A stretch of DNA of 64,000 nucleotides from Candidatus Dormiibacterota bacterium. Its GTDB lineage: Bacteria; Chloroflexota; Dormibacteria; Dormibacterales; Dormibacteraceae. A program made the translations under genes and the position numbers. Location: assembly GCA_003151935.1 (NCBI GenBank), contig PLYZ01000044.1:1-64000 (forward strand), given 5' to 3'. The notes under the pieces were generated by a model that was not told where the DNA came from, did not search any database, and saw nothing but the letters and a program-made list of their open reading frames with translations. Positions 18,221-28,209 of the stretch are shown here, piece by piece (the first letter of the stretch is position 1; every line of letters begins with the position of its first letter).

Positions 18221-19987
18221 TTACTCCATCTCCTCCGGCGTGTAAGTCGCATAGGACCGGTGCAAGATCTCGGCGAGATAGCTGGGCATGGTCGGGATGG
18301 GCTCAGCCTCGACGCTCATGCCATGCGGCGTCTGCTTAGTGATGTAGTTGACTGAAGCAAGCTGATCGTCGGTCTTCGGGTAGTCCGACCGAGCGTGAGC
18401 GCCTCGGCTCTCCTTGCGTTCGAGCGCCGACCGCAGCAACGCTTCGGCGTTGACCAGCATCGATCGGATGTCCCACGAGGTGTGCCATCCGGGATTGAAG
18501 GCGAGCGTCGTCGAGCCGCCCGTCCCACACACGTTTGCCCGTTCACGCAGATCCTCGATCTTGACCAGCCCCTCTTTCAGGCCGGCTGCCTCACGAACGA
18601 TCGGCGCGTGCGTCGACATCGTGTCCTGGATCTCCGCGTGCAGCTTGTACGGACTCTCGCCGGCAGGCCGGTCGAAAGGTGCCATGAGCGCCGCGATCGC
18701 CTGCTGCACTTGCGCCGGATCGATCTTTGTGTTGCCGGCCTTCGGGCTCCGCTTCACCGCCTCTGCCGCGGCGTCGCCGGCCCGTTTGCCGAAGACCAGC
18801 AGGTCACTCAGGGAGTTGCCGCCCAGGCGATTGGCCCCGTGCAGCCCCGCCGCGAGCTCGCCCGCGGCGTAGAGGCCGGGAACGTTCGTCGCGCCGGTCT
18901 CGGGCTCAACCCGCACGCCGGCCATCATGTAGTGAAGGGTTGGCGCCACCTCCATCGGCTGCTTGGTGATGTCGACATTTGAAAGTTTCAGGAACTGCTC
19001 GTACATCGACGGTAGCTTGCTCTTGATGAACTCAGGCTTCCTGTGGCTGATGTCAAGGTAAACGCCGCCGTGCGGTGTCCCGCGGCCGGCAATGACCTCC
19101 GAGTTGATGGCGCGGGCCACGACGTCTCGCGACGACAGCTCCATTCGCTCGTGGTCGTATCTCTCCATGAAGCGCTCGCCGTCCTTGTTCCGCAACACGC
19201 CACCCTCGCCGCGCACCCCTTCGGTGACCAGTAGGCCGCGCACGCCCGCGGGCCAGACCATGCCCGTCGGGTGGAACTGGACCATCTCCATGTCACGGAG
19301 CTGCGCGCCGGCGTCGTAGGCGAGCGCAGTCCCGTCGCCCGTGCTCTCCCACGAGTTGGAGGTGACGCGGTACATCTTTCCGGCGCCGCCCGAGGCAAGC
19401 ACGAGCGCGGAGCAGCGATAAAGGATCAGCGAGCCATCCGAGCGCCGGTAGGCGAGCGCGCCGACCACTCGGCCGTCTGCCGTCAGCAGCTTGAACGCCG
19501 TCGTCTCCATGTGGACGTCTACACCGGCGGTGTGCACGGCGCGGTCCTGGAGGGTCCTGATGAGCTCTAGCCCGGTGCGATCCCCGATGTGGGCCAGGCG
19601 CGGATACGTGTGGGCTCCAAACGGCCGCTGGTGGATGCGCCCCTGCCACGTACGGTCGAAAACCGCGCCCCAGCGCTCGAGCTCGATAACCCGATCTGGC
19701 GACTCTTTGGCGTGGATCTCGGCCATCCTCCAATTGTTGATGAGCTTGCCGCCTTTCATCGTGTCGGCGAAGTGCACCTCCCACGAGTCCTGGTAGGCGA
19801 CGTTGTGCATCGCCGCAGCGACGCCGCCTTCTGCCATGACCGTGTGGGCTTTGCCCAGGAGCGACTTGCAGACGACCAGCACGCGCGCACCGGCCTCCGC
19901 CGCCGCGATGGCGCCGCGCAGGCCCGCTCCGCCCGCCCCTAGGATGAGGACGTCGGTCTCGACCGTCTCGTAGGAGGCGGTGCTCAC
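18221..19987 (-). CDS. sdhA: Succinate dehydrogenase flavoprotein subunit
   Basis: LILGAGGAGLRGAIAAAEAGARV, GGVAAAM, HGANRLGGNSLSDLLVFG; start set to GTG 19987 (VSTASYETVE) rather than the 716-aa ORF start. Confidence 0.9.
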   Translation of the reverse strand: MSTASYETVETDVLILGAGGAGLRGAIAAAEAGARVLVVCKSLLGKAHTVMAEGGVAAAMHNVAYQDSWEVHFADTMKGGKLINNWRMAEIHAKESPDRVIELERWGAVFDRTWQGRIHQRPFGAHTYPRLAHIGDRTGLELIRTLQDRAVHTAGVDVHMETTAFKLLTADGRVVGALAYRRSDGSLILYRCSALVLASGGAGKMYRVTSNSWESTGDGTALAYDAGAQLRDMEMVQFHPTGMVWPAGVRGLLVTEGVRGEGGVLRNKDGERFMERYDHERMELSSRDVVARAINSEVIAGRGTPHGGVYLDISHRKPEFIKSKLPSMYEQFLKLSNVDITKQPMEVAPTLHYMMAGVRVEPETGATNVPGLYAAGELAAGLHGANRLGGNSLSDLLVFGKRAGDAAAEAVKRSPKAGNTKIDPAQVQQAIAALMAPFDRPAGESPYKLHAEIQDTMSTHAPIVREAAGLKEGLVKIEDLRERANVCGTGGSTTLAFNPGWHTSWDIRSMLVNAEALLRSALERKESRGAHARSDYPKTDDQLASVNYITKQTPHGMSVEAEPIPTMPSYLAEILHRSYATYTPEEME

Positions 19988-20748
19988 ATCACCCACCGCG
20001 GGTCGTGCAGCACGCCGGCCAGCAGGAGGCGGATGTAGATGTCGGTCCCCGCGACGGAGATCAAGCTCGCCCACGCCCAGCGGTCGTGCTTGATGTTGAG
20101 CACGGTCACGCCCTTCCACAACTTGTGCCGTGCGCGAGCCGCGAGCGAGCACGAGAAGCAGTCGAGGTCTCCGCCGGCCAGGTGCCTGAAGGCGTGGCAG
20201 CCGAAGGTGTAGCCGGACAGCAGGAGCACGTTGGCCAGCATCAGCACGCTGCCCAGGCCGACGCCGAACCGGCCGCCGAAGTCGAACGCGACGATCGCGT
20301 CGAACCAGAGGAAGGCCACCTGTACCACGGTCGCGTAGAACGCGAACCGGTGGAAGTTGTTGAACACCCACGGGAAGGCGGTCTCACCGCGATATCGGCG
20401 GCCGGCCCGCTCTGGCACCGCGCACGAGCGGGGATGCCCGAAGAAGCTCCGGAAATAGGCTTTGCGGTAGTAGTAGCAGCTGAGGCGGAAGACCAGCGGC
20501 GCCCATGCCACCCAGACTCCGGGTGGGATCGGGCCGACCTTGATGAGCGGCGAGTAGAACGGGCTGAGGTACGGGGCGTAGTAGCCCTCGTGCTGGAAGA
20601 ACACGACCCAGATTGCGAAGATGCCGAAGAGGCTGAGAGCGACGACCACGAAGGCCGGATACAGCCAATTCGGCAGGACGCTGTACGGGTTGTGGATCCG
20701 CGGGCGACCTGGGGTTACCTCGCGATCAACCGGCTGGGTAAGCGCCAC
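19984..20748 (-). CDS. Succinate dehydrogenase membrane-anchor-like protein
   Basis: Multiple TM segments, position immediately upstream of sdhA with 4-nt overlap. Confidence 0.7.
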   Translation of the reverse strand: MALTQPVDREVTPGRPRIHNPYSVLPNWLYPAFVVVALSLFGIFAIWVVFFQHEGYYAPYLSPFYSPLIKVGPIPPGVWVAWAPLVFRLSCYYYRKAYFRSFFGHPRSCAVPERAGRRYRGETAFPWVFNNFHRFAFYATVVQVAFLWFDAIVAFDFGGRFGVGLGSVLMLANVLLLSGYTFGCHAFRHLAGGDLDCFSCSLAARARHKLWKGVTVLNIKHDRWAWASLISVAGTDIYIRLLLAGVLHDPRWVM

Positions 20749-20783
20749 GTGTGTCAGTTTCGCCTATTCGCAGTGCACAAAGA

Positions 20784-20813
20784 AGCCCCGGCGGGCCGAG
20801 GCCCGCCGGGGCT
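20784..20813 (-). terminator. Rho-independent terminator hairpin
   Basis: agccccggcgggc-cgag-gcccgccggggct, 13-bp perfect stem, followed by ttcttt on the minus strand, downstream of the 20830..21465 gene. Confidence 0.75.
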
Positions 20814-20829
20814 GCCGTCCGAAGAGGTG

Positions 20830-21465
20830 TCAGGCAGCGACCATCTGCGCAACCTTGACTTTGATTGACTCGGGCTTGCGCACGGCGATGAAGAGCTCGA
20901 ATATCAGAGCACCCAAGGCCACGATGGCCGCGACCAGGAGTCCGATTCCGGCGAATGTGGTGTAGACGCCGAGGGTCCACCAGCCCCATGAGTTGAGGAG
21001 CGTGGCGCGCAGCATCTCGCCAGTGAAGAGCGTGGTCTTCTGACCGTTGAGTGTCGCGACGTTGGCCTGAAGCGTTGCGTAGTTAGGGTCCGTCTTGGAC
21101 GCGGCAGCGAGCGCGGCGTTCGCGGCCGTGATCTTGGTGCCGATCGAGGCGTAGGTCGAGCCGCCTGCGACAGTTTGCAGGTGCTTGCCGAGGAAGTCCT
21201 GGGCATAGATCCTGGCCTGGTTACCGTCGATGACCTGGTTGCCGGCCTGGTCCCGAATCTCCTGCGGGAACTCCGCGGGGTCCAGCGCGCCGCCGGCCTT
21301 GATCTGGTCGGAGGTTGGGAAGAAGACCTGCTGAGCGGTCAGCTCGTCCTTGACCATGTTCGTCACGAAGCTTCCCTCGTAGAAAAGGAAGCCAGAGGCC
21401 CCCGCGAGAATGAGCACCAGCATCGCCTGAAGAGAAACGATTCGCCACCGAATTGACTTGTTCAC
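20830..21465 (-). CDS. Hypothetical two-TM protein with about 130-aa extracytoplasmic domain
   Basis: Start GTG 21465 with strong RBS (CAGGAGGAAACAAC-GTG); N- and C-terminal hydrophobic segments. Confidence 0.75.
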   Translation of the reverse strand: MNKSIRWRIVSLQAMLVLILAGASGFLFYEGSFVTNMVKDELTAQQVFFPTSDQIKAGGALDPAEFPQEIRDQAGNQVIDGNQARIYAQDFLGKHLQTVAGGSTYASIGTKITAANAALAAASKTDPNYATLQANVATLNGQKTTLFTGEMLRATLLNSWGWWTLGVYTTFAGIGLLVAAIVALGALIFELFIAVRKPESIKVKVAQMVAA

Positions 21466-21777
21466 GTTGTTTCCTCCTGGAATTGGCCTCTTGCGAGGTT
21501 TTGATTGAGCTTTTGGACGGCTCTTCATCAAGTCAACAGGTCGGCGGGATCGGTGACGCCTGCCATACGGCACAGGAGGAATAGGTGCTGGGTCCCGCGC
21601 TGGAGGGGTCTTTCGGCCATGAGGAGGGGCCGGAGAGCTTCCGGCCCCTTCGATACGGGGGACAGTCCGTCGACTAATCGGCTGGCGGCCGCTTTTTCGA
21701 CTCCTCCCTGGCGGCCAGCGATGCCGCCCACACGGCTGCTCGGAAGCCACCCCGGCTCCGCCCTTGGTTGCGGCGAG

Positions 21778-24384
21778 CTACGGTCGCGGATCAGCTAGCG
21801 CTGCGACAACGCGCTTCTTCGCCGGTCGTGACCCTGGATCGCGGACCGGATGCGTGCGGATGAACGCCCTCTGGAGCGCGTCTGCGATGAGCAGATAAGC
21901 GACGGAGTAGGCCTCGATCTCGAGCTGTTCGGGCACAGTGAGAGTGCCGAAGTGGAGCAGGCTCCGAGCATCGGGAACATTCACCAGCGCGACAGTCACC
22001 ACGAATGCCGTGGCCACCGCGATCACGATCGGGAGGCTGGGCCATGGCCTGCTCCAGAACCAGCCGGGCGTGCGTACGGCGAACAGAACCAGGAGCGCGG
22101 TTGAGCCGAGGAAGAGAAACCACGCTGCGTGGACGACCTCTGGAGACCGCGCTGACAAGAGACGCAGCAGTCCGAAAGCAAAGAGCGCGTTGACGAGCCC
22201 GAGAAAGACCGAAAGCTCGACCAGCCGGCGCACGTCCCACCGACGCGGCGTGGCGACGTCCTCGAGTGAAACCACGTCCGTCACGATCGCGAGCATGGGC
22301 AGGTCGGCGATCACGTTAAGAAGCAAGACCTGGTCCGGAAGCAGCGGGAGGTAGTTGAGCACAAGCGATGCGACAGCGACGATGATCACGTTGGCGAAGT
22401 TGCTCACCATCGTGTAGAGCAGGTAGCGGTTGATGTTAGTGAACGTTCGGCGACCTTCCTCGACGCCGTCCACGATCACGCCGAGGTCGTCCTGGAGGAG
22501 CACGAGGTCCGCCGCGCCCTTGGTGGCGTCGGTACCGCTGGCCAGCGCGATTCCGACGTCCGCGGTCTGCAGTGCGGGCGTGTCGTTTACGCCATCGCCC
22601 GTGACCGCCACGTGCCTGCCGAGACCCTGCAGCGCCTGAACCAGGTGGAATTTGTCGGCCGGCGCGAACTCCGCGAAGATTCGGCCGCGCAGCGCGACCT
22701 CCGCAACATCGCTGCCGCGGAGCTCGCTCGCCGACACGATCGCCTCGTCCGGCACGTCGATCCCGATCTGGCGCGCCAGCGCACCCGCGCGCGATCGAGC
22801 GTCGCCGGTCACGATCTTGACCTCGACTCCGATCTGGCTCGCGCGAGCCAGGGCCGCCGCGGCGCCCGGTCGAGGGGGATCGGACAGCGCGAGGAGACCG
22901 ATGAGGGTCAGATCGCCCGAGCCTGGCGCATCGCCGCCGGCAGTCCCGCCGAGAGCCGTCTCGTTCGCGACGGCGAGGACCCGGCCTCCGCCGGCTTGGA
23001 GCCTGTTGAGGTCCCGCGCGATCGTATTTTTCAAGTTGTCGTCCAGCGCGCGATCGCCGGTCGGGGTCCGGATCCGCGAGCAGCGCTCCACCACCACCGC
23101 AGCCGCGCCTTTGTAAATGAGCTCTCGGTTGCCCGGCCGATCCACAGCGACGCACATCTGCTTGGTCTCCGAGCTGAACTGCATCACCGTGTGGCGCCGC
23201 AGCGCGCCCAGGACTTGGAGATCGAGCTCATTGGCCGCATCGATGATCGCGTCATCGATGGTGCTCACCCCTGTGCGCGGGTAGCTCGAGCAGAGCAGCG
23301 CTGATTCCAGCAGGGCTTGAGTTGGGACGAGAGCCCACGTGTCCACCAGTTGAGTGCGGTTTTCGGTGATGGTGCCTGTCTTGTCGATGCAGAGGGTGTC
23401 GACCACGCTGAGGTCCTCGACCGCGGCCAGGCGTCGAACCAGCACCTTTTTCCTGGCCAGCGCGGCGGCGCCGAGCGCAAGCGTGGTCGCGGTCACCGCG
23501 GGCAATGCCTCCGGCACGATGCCCAGCGCCAAGGCGAGAGCCAGGGTCAGCGACACGAGGACGCCGCGCCCGAGAAGCGAGTTGCTGATGAACACCCCCG
23601 CGGCGAGGACGAGGCCGAACCTCAGAAGGAAAGCCGCGAAGTGTGAGAGGTTGACCTGGAAGTCGCCGGGGGCGTGGGCACCCTTGACCAGCGAAGCGGT
23701 CTTCCCGAATTGCGTCATCGAGCCGGTGCCGATCACAATCCCCTTCCCCTCGCCGCCCACAACGGTTGTTCCGGCGAAGACGATGTCGGTCCAATCGATC
23801 GCCGCTCGGCTGACCACGGGGGCGATCGATTTGGGCTGGGGCACCGACTCGCCGGTGAGCGTTGCCTGATTCACCTCGAGTCCGTCAGCCTCGAGAAGAC
23901 GTATGTCCGCGGGCACCAGGCCGCCGCTGCGAATGAAGATGACGTCGCCTGGCACCAGCTGCTCAGCCGGCAGGTCCAGCTCCGCTCCATCGCGGATCGC
24001 CTGGCAGTGAAGCGGAAGAAGGGCCCGCAACGCGGAAAGCGCTCTCTCGGCGCGGTACTCCTGAACGATGCTCAGGCCGACGTTGAGCGCAATCAGTCCC
24101 AGGATGATCGCCCCGTCGACGAGGTCGCCGGTGACAATCGTGAGCACGCCGGCGCCCGCAAGCAGGATGTTGATGCCGTTGCGCAACTGTTCCAGCACGA
24201 TCGTCCACAACGACCGCGACTCGACCGCGAGGGCGTTGGGACCAATCCTCGCCATCCGGCTGGCGGCCTCGCGTGCACCCAGGCCTCGCGGGCTCGACTG
24301 CAGGATATCCATCACCGCCTCGGGGGCCGCCGCGGCAGCAGTCTCCGCGGTCGGTGCGGGCTTCACTGAGACGTCAGTTGCCAC
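21778..24384 (-). CDS. Cation-transporting P-type ATPase
   Basis: TLTGESVPQPKS, DKTGTITENRTQL, TGDGVNDTPALQTADVGIA; 868 aa. Confidence 0.9.
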   Translation of the reverse strand: MATDVSVKPAPTAETAAAAAPEAVMDILQSSPRGLGAREAASRMARIGPNALAVESRSLWTIVLEQLRNGINILLAGAGVLTIVTGDLVDGAIILGLIALNVGLSIVQEYRAERALSALRALLPLHCQAIRDGAELDLPAEQLVPGDVIFIRSGGLVPADIRLLEADGLEVNQATLTGESVPQPKSIAPVVSRAAIDWTDIVFAGTTVVGGEGKGIVIGTGSMTQFGKTASLVKGAHAPGDFQVNLSHFAAFLLRFGLVLAAGVFISNSLLGRGVLVSLTLALALALGIVPEALPAVTATTLALGAAALARKKVLVRRLAAVEDLSVVDTLCIDKTGTITENRTQLVDTWALVPTQALLESALLCSSYPRTGVSTIDDAIIDAANELDLQVLGALRRHTVMQFSSETKQMCVAVDRPGNRELIYKGAAAVVVERCSRIRTPTGDRALDDNLKNTIARDLNRLQAGGGRVLAVANETALGGTAGGDAPGSGDLTLIGLLALSDPPRPGAAAALARASQIGVEVKIVTGDARSRAGALARQIGIDVPDEAIVSASELRGSDVAEVALRGRIFAEFAPADKFHLVQALQGLGRHVAVTGDGVNDTPALQTADVGIALASGTDATKGAADLVLLQDDLGVIVDGVEEGRRTFTNINRYLLYTMVSNFANVIIVAVASLVLNYLPLLPDQVLLLNVIADLPMLAIVTDVVSLEDVATPRRWDVRRLVELSVFLGLVNALFAFGLLRLLSARSPEVVHAAWFLFLGSTALLVLFAVRTPGWFWSRPWPSLPIVIAVATAFVVTVALVNVPDARSLLHFGTLTVPEQLEIEAYSVAYLLIADALQRAFIRTHPVRDPGSRPAKKRVVAALADPRP

Positions 24385-24491
24385 GGCTCATTAAATCGCC
24401 TCGTGGCTGCACGCGGCGGCTCAGAGCCGGACGGCCCGCCGAAGAGAGGTCCTCTGCACCTGTCACAGAATTGCCGCCGGCGGCAGTGTTG

Positions 24492-25148
24492 ATGGCCATG
24501 AAGGTCCGCGAGATCATGTCGCGTCCGGTGATCACGGTTTCAGCCGAAACGGGCATCAAAGCCGCGGCGAACCTGCTGGTGGAGCACCGCGTATCTGCCC
24601 TGCCGGTACTCGACGCGAAGGGCCGGCTCGTCGGCATCGTATCCGAGGCTGACCTGCTGTCGATCGAGACTCGACCTGATCCGCGCGCCCAGGCGACCCC
24701 GCTGGTTCCGACGGCCGGCAGCTCGCCGAAAACGGTTGGCGAAGTGATGACCCGCGACGTGCTGACGGTCTCGCCCGGCAGCGAGGTATCCGAGGCGGCA
24801 CGCATCATGCTCGATGAGGGCATCAGGCGGGTCCCGGTGGTACAGGGGCGCCGCGTGGTCGGCATCCTGAGCCGCCGCGACCTGGTCAAGGTGATAGCTC
24901 GGGGCGACGGAGAGATCGAGGCCGAGATCGAGCTCCGGCTGGGGGAGCTCGGAATGGGAATTGGCCGCGGCGCCGTCAACGTGGCCTCCGGGGTCGCCAC
25001 CATCCAGCTGGAGAGCCTGGAAGCCGGAAGCAGGCTGGTCGAGTCTGTGGCCTTGACCGTTCCCGGGGTACTCGAGGTCCGGTTCGCTCCAAGGGTGCCA
25101 GCTCGGTCCGCGCTCGGGCTAGGGTCTCGAGCGCACCGCCCCCTTTGA
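24492..25148 (+). CDS. CBS-domain pair plus BON domain protein
   Basis: MAMKVREIMSRPVITVSAETGIKAAANLLVEHRVSALPVLD... two CBS repeats, C-terminal BON-like; start corrected from 24273. Confidence 0.85.
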   Translation: MAMKVREIMSRPVITVSAETGIKAAANLLVEHRVSALPVLDAKGRLVGIVSEADLLSIETRPDPRAQATPLVPTAGSSPKTVGEVMTRDVLTVSPGSEVSEAARIMLDEGIRRVPVVQGRRVVGILSRRDLVKVIARGDGEIEAEIELRLGELGMGIGRGAVNVASGVATIQLESLEAGSRLVESVALTVPGVLEVRFAPRVPARSALGLGSRAHRPL

Positions 25149-25509
25149 CGCATTGACAGGCGGCGAGTTGAGGTCGGCCGGCGCCGGACCGGTAAATCAA
25201 CCAGAGGTGACCGCGGCGGGCCGCAAACAGGTCCCCTCCGCGGCAGGCCGATAGGCCCTATTGGGCCATCGCCGCGAGCGAGATGCTGAACTCGGTAATT
25301 CAGGTGAAGGTCATGGGTGAAAGGCGGCGCACGCACAGTCTGGGCAAGCGGCTGGTCGAGGGTGTTCAACTGCGGTCCCTTCCGCCGATCGAACTACCCT
25401 GGATCACCACTTTCAATCTGCGCTGGTGGCGTCATGCCGAAGAAGAAAGCTCTCGGCACAAGCAGGGGCCTCGGGGCCGAGCCGGGATACCTAACTGACG
25501 CTCGCCGCG

Positions 25510-28209
25510 TCAGCGCGATCCTATAGGCGGTCTGGATGCGCCAGGCTCGAGCCGGATCCTGGCATCGACGACCACCGCTCCCGCAGTGTGCACGACGAGC
25601 GGGTTGAGGTCCATCTCCGCGACTTCGGGATGAGCCTCCACCAGGGCGCTCACCCGGAGCAGCACGTCTTCCAGCGCGGCCACGTCCGCGCGCGGGGCGC
25701 CGCGGTAGCCATCGAGTTGAGGAAATGTCTTCAGCGACCGGACCATGCGGTCCGCGTCGCCCTTCGTGATGGGGGTGATCCGGACCGCCACGTCCTTCAA
25801 CAGCTCTGTTGCAGTGCCGCCGGCCCCGCATGCGAGCACGGGTCCGAAGTGCTGGTCCTGGACCACTCCGACCAGCATCTCGACGCCATCCGGCACCATC
25901 GGCTGGACCTGGAAGCCGGAGACATGGTGCCCGGCGGCTTCCAGGGCGTCGGCCATTTGAGTGGCGGCGTGTTCCACCTGGCTCGCCCCTCTGAGATGCA
26001 GGCGAACGGCCCCGGCATCCGACTTGTGCAGAACTCCTGTCGCGACGGCCTTCAAAGCGATCTCCTCTCCCATCCGCTCGGCCTCACGGCCGGCTTGATC
26101 GGGAGAGCTCGCCTGACGGGTTTCGACGAACGTGATCCCGTAGCAGGTCAGCAGCTCGGAGACCGCGGACGCCTCCAGCCACCCTGCCCCGGACGCGAGG
26201 GCGGCCGCGATGATCCCAGCCGCGCGATCGCCGTCGATGCCGCCGATCTGGGTGACCGTCTCTTCGGGCGCTGAACGCCAGGCGCCGTAGCGGGCGACCA
26301 GGCTCAATGCACGTGCGGCCTCCTCGGGGAACGGGTAGTGCGGAATCCGGACACCGCATGCCTCGATCACGCGCGGTGCGGCCTGCTTCGACATGAACAC
26401 GCTGAGCACGGGGATCGCGCGGGACAGGGCGGCGGCGGCTCGATGGATCGCGCGCACAACCTCTGTGCCTTTTGTGATCAGCGGCGGCGTGAAGATCACG
26501 ATGATGGCGTCGATCTCCTCGCAAGCGGCCAGAACCGAGATCGCCCGCTCGTAGTCTTCGCCATTCGCGGCCGCCAGCATGTCGACCGGATTGCCGGTCG
26601 ACCCTGCAGCGGGCATGGAAGCAGCCAGCGCCTTGCGAACGACCTCCGGAAGGGGCGGCACGACAAGACCGTTGGCCTCGCAAGCGTCGGCACACAGAAT
26701 CGCCGGACCGCCCGCATTGGTCAAGATGGCGACCCGGTTGCCCACGGCCAGGGGTTGGCTGCCCAGAAGCAGCGCGGCATCGAACAGCTCCGCCAGGGTG
26801 TCGGTCCGGATCACGCCGGCTTGCTGGAAAAGAGCATCCACTGTGATGTCGGAGGCAGACAACAGCGCGCCCGTGTGGGAGGAGGTGGCCCTGTTGCCGG
26901 CCTGAGTGCGCCCGCCCTTCACAACCAGGATGGGCTTCGACCGGCTCACTCGTCGCGCGACACGCGCGAACTTGCGCGGATTTCCGAAGGACTCGAGGTA
27001 CAGCATGATCACGTCCGTCTGGGGGTCGCCCTCCCAGTACTGCATGAAGTCGTTGCCGGACAGGTCGGCCTTGTTGCCGACCGACACGAAAGACGAGAGA
27101 CCGGAACCCATAGCCTGAGCGCGAGCCATCACCGCCAGACCGAGGCCGCCGCTCTGCGAGAGAAAGCCGATGCGGCCAGGGACGGGCTTGTCAGGCGCGA
27201 ATGTCGCATCGAGGCTCACCTCCGGCGCGCTGTTGATCACGCCCATGCAGTTGGGGCCCACCAGCCGCATGCCGACCTGGCGGCAGATCTCGACCAGCTC
27301 ACGCTGAAGGCCGGCGCCTTCGGGCCCGGCTTCGGCAAATCCGGCAGAGATCACAACAAGTCCGCGGACTCCTTTCTGGGCGCACTCGCGGGCGACCGTC
27401 GCGACCACCGCGGCGGGAACCGTGACCACCGCCATCTCCACGTCGCCGGGAATTGCCAGCACCGAGGGATAGGAGGGAACGCCTTCGATCTCGGTCGCGG
27501 CGGGGTTCACCGGATATAGAGGGCCGTGGTATCCGTACGCGACGAGGTTGTGTACGACGGCGGCGCCGATGCTTCCGGCCTGCCGCGACGCGCCGATCAC
27601 AGCCACGGACCGCGGCGCAAGCAGGTGGGTCACGGCTGCTACCGCCGCCAGCCGTTCGCGGTCTTCGAACTGGCGGATCCCATCGGGGCCGATCTTGGTC
27701 GGCAGGTCAGCGTGCACCTCGCCCGGTGTAGACCGGGCGTGCACCGGAAAGCCGCTCTCACGGAGCATCTGGAGCATCCGGTGGTTCTCCGGCCGGACCA
27801 CCGCCTCGAACATGTCGAACCCGGCGGTGGCTGCGGCCTCCGCCAGCTGGCCAAGCAGGATCGTGCCCAGGCCCCGACCCTGGTAGGCGTCGGCCACAGC
27901 CAGCGCCATCTCAGCTTTTCGCGGCGCGATCTCGACGTACATCGCGTGTCCGACGATCTGAGCCATCGCACCTGCCACAGCTACGAGGCCGTAGTTGGAC
28001 GTGTAGTTGACGTTGACCATTCTTTGAATCGACGAGTCCGCATTGGCGACGGCCGCGAAGAACCTGAAGACACGGGATTCCAGCGACAGGATCGAGAAGA
28101 AGCGACCGAGCTCGACGGCATCTTCGACGCGCACCGGCCTGATGGTCAGCGTCGACCCATCGCGCAAGACGACCGTCGCCTCGCGATGGGCGGGGTATGC
28201 CGCCGTCAC
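25510..28209 (-). CDS. GNAT acetyltransferase fused to NDP-forming acyl-CoA synthetase-like protein
   Basis: N-terminal GNAT (ADAYQGRGLGTILLGQLAEAA), CoA-binding/succinyl-CoA-ligase-like and ATP-grasp regions; SSHTGALLSASD. Confidence 0.85.
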   Translation of the reverse strand: MTAAYPAHREATVVLRDGSTLTIRPVRVEDAVELGRFFSILSLESRVFRFFAAVANADSSIQRMVNVNYTSNYGLVAVAGAMAQIVGHAMYVEIAPRKAEMALAVADAYQGRGLGTILLGQLAEAAATAGFDMFEAVVRPENHRMLQMLRESGFPVHARSTPGEVHADLPTKIGPDGIRQFEDRERLAAVAAVTHLLAPRSVAVIGASRQAGSIGAAVVHNLVAYGYHGPLYPVNPAATEIEGVPSYPSVLAIPGDVEMAVVTVPAAVVATVARECAQKGVRGLVVISAGFAEAGPEGAGLQRELVEICRQVGMRLVGPNCMGVINSAPEVSLDATFAPDKPVPGRIGFLSQSGGLGLAVMARAQAMGSGLSSFVSVGNKADLSGNDFMQYWEGDPQTDVIMLYLESFGNPRKFARVARRVSRSKPILVVKGGRTQAGNRATSSHTGALLSASDITVDALFQQAGVIRTDTLAELFDAALLLGSQPLAVGNRVAILTNAGGPAILCADACEANGLVVPPLPEVVRKALAASMPAAGSTGNPVDMLAAANGEDYERAISVLAACEEIDAIIVIFTPPLITKGTEVVRAIHRAAAALSRAIPVLSVFMSKQAAPRVIEACGVRIPHYPFPEEAARALSLVARYGAWRSAPEETVTQIGGIDGDRAAGIIAAALASGAGWLEASAVSELLTCYGITFVETRQASSPDQAGREAERMGEEIALKAVATGVLHKSDAGAVRLHLRGASQVEHAATQMADALEAAGHHVSGFQVQPMVPDGVEMLVGVVQDQHFGPVLACGAGGTATELLKDVAVRITPITKGDADRMVRSLKTFPQLDGYRGAPRADVAALEDVLLRVSALVEAHPEVAEMDLNPLVVHTAGAVVVDARIRLEPGASRPPIGSR

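Noticed and set aside
21625-21649. aggggccgg...ccggcccct hairpin after the P-type ATPase as a regulatory box
   Set aside because: Better explained as a terminator-like stem-loop; arm spacing does not fit the box.
25248-25268. GATAGGCCCTATTGGGCCATC inverted repeat as another DosR-like box
   Set aside because: Arms are in inverse order (GGCCC...GGGCC), not GGGNC...GNCCC; not upstream of a convincing gene start.
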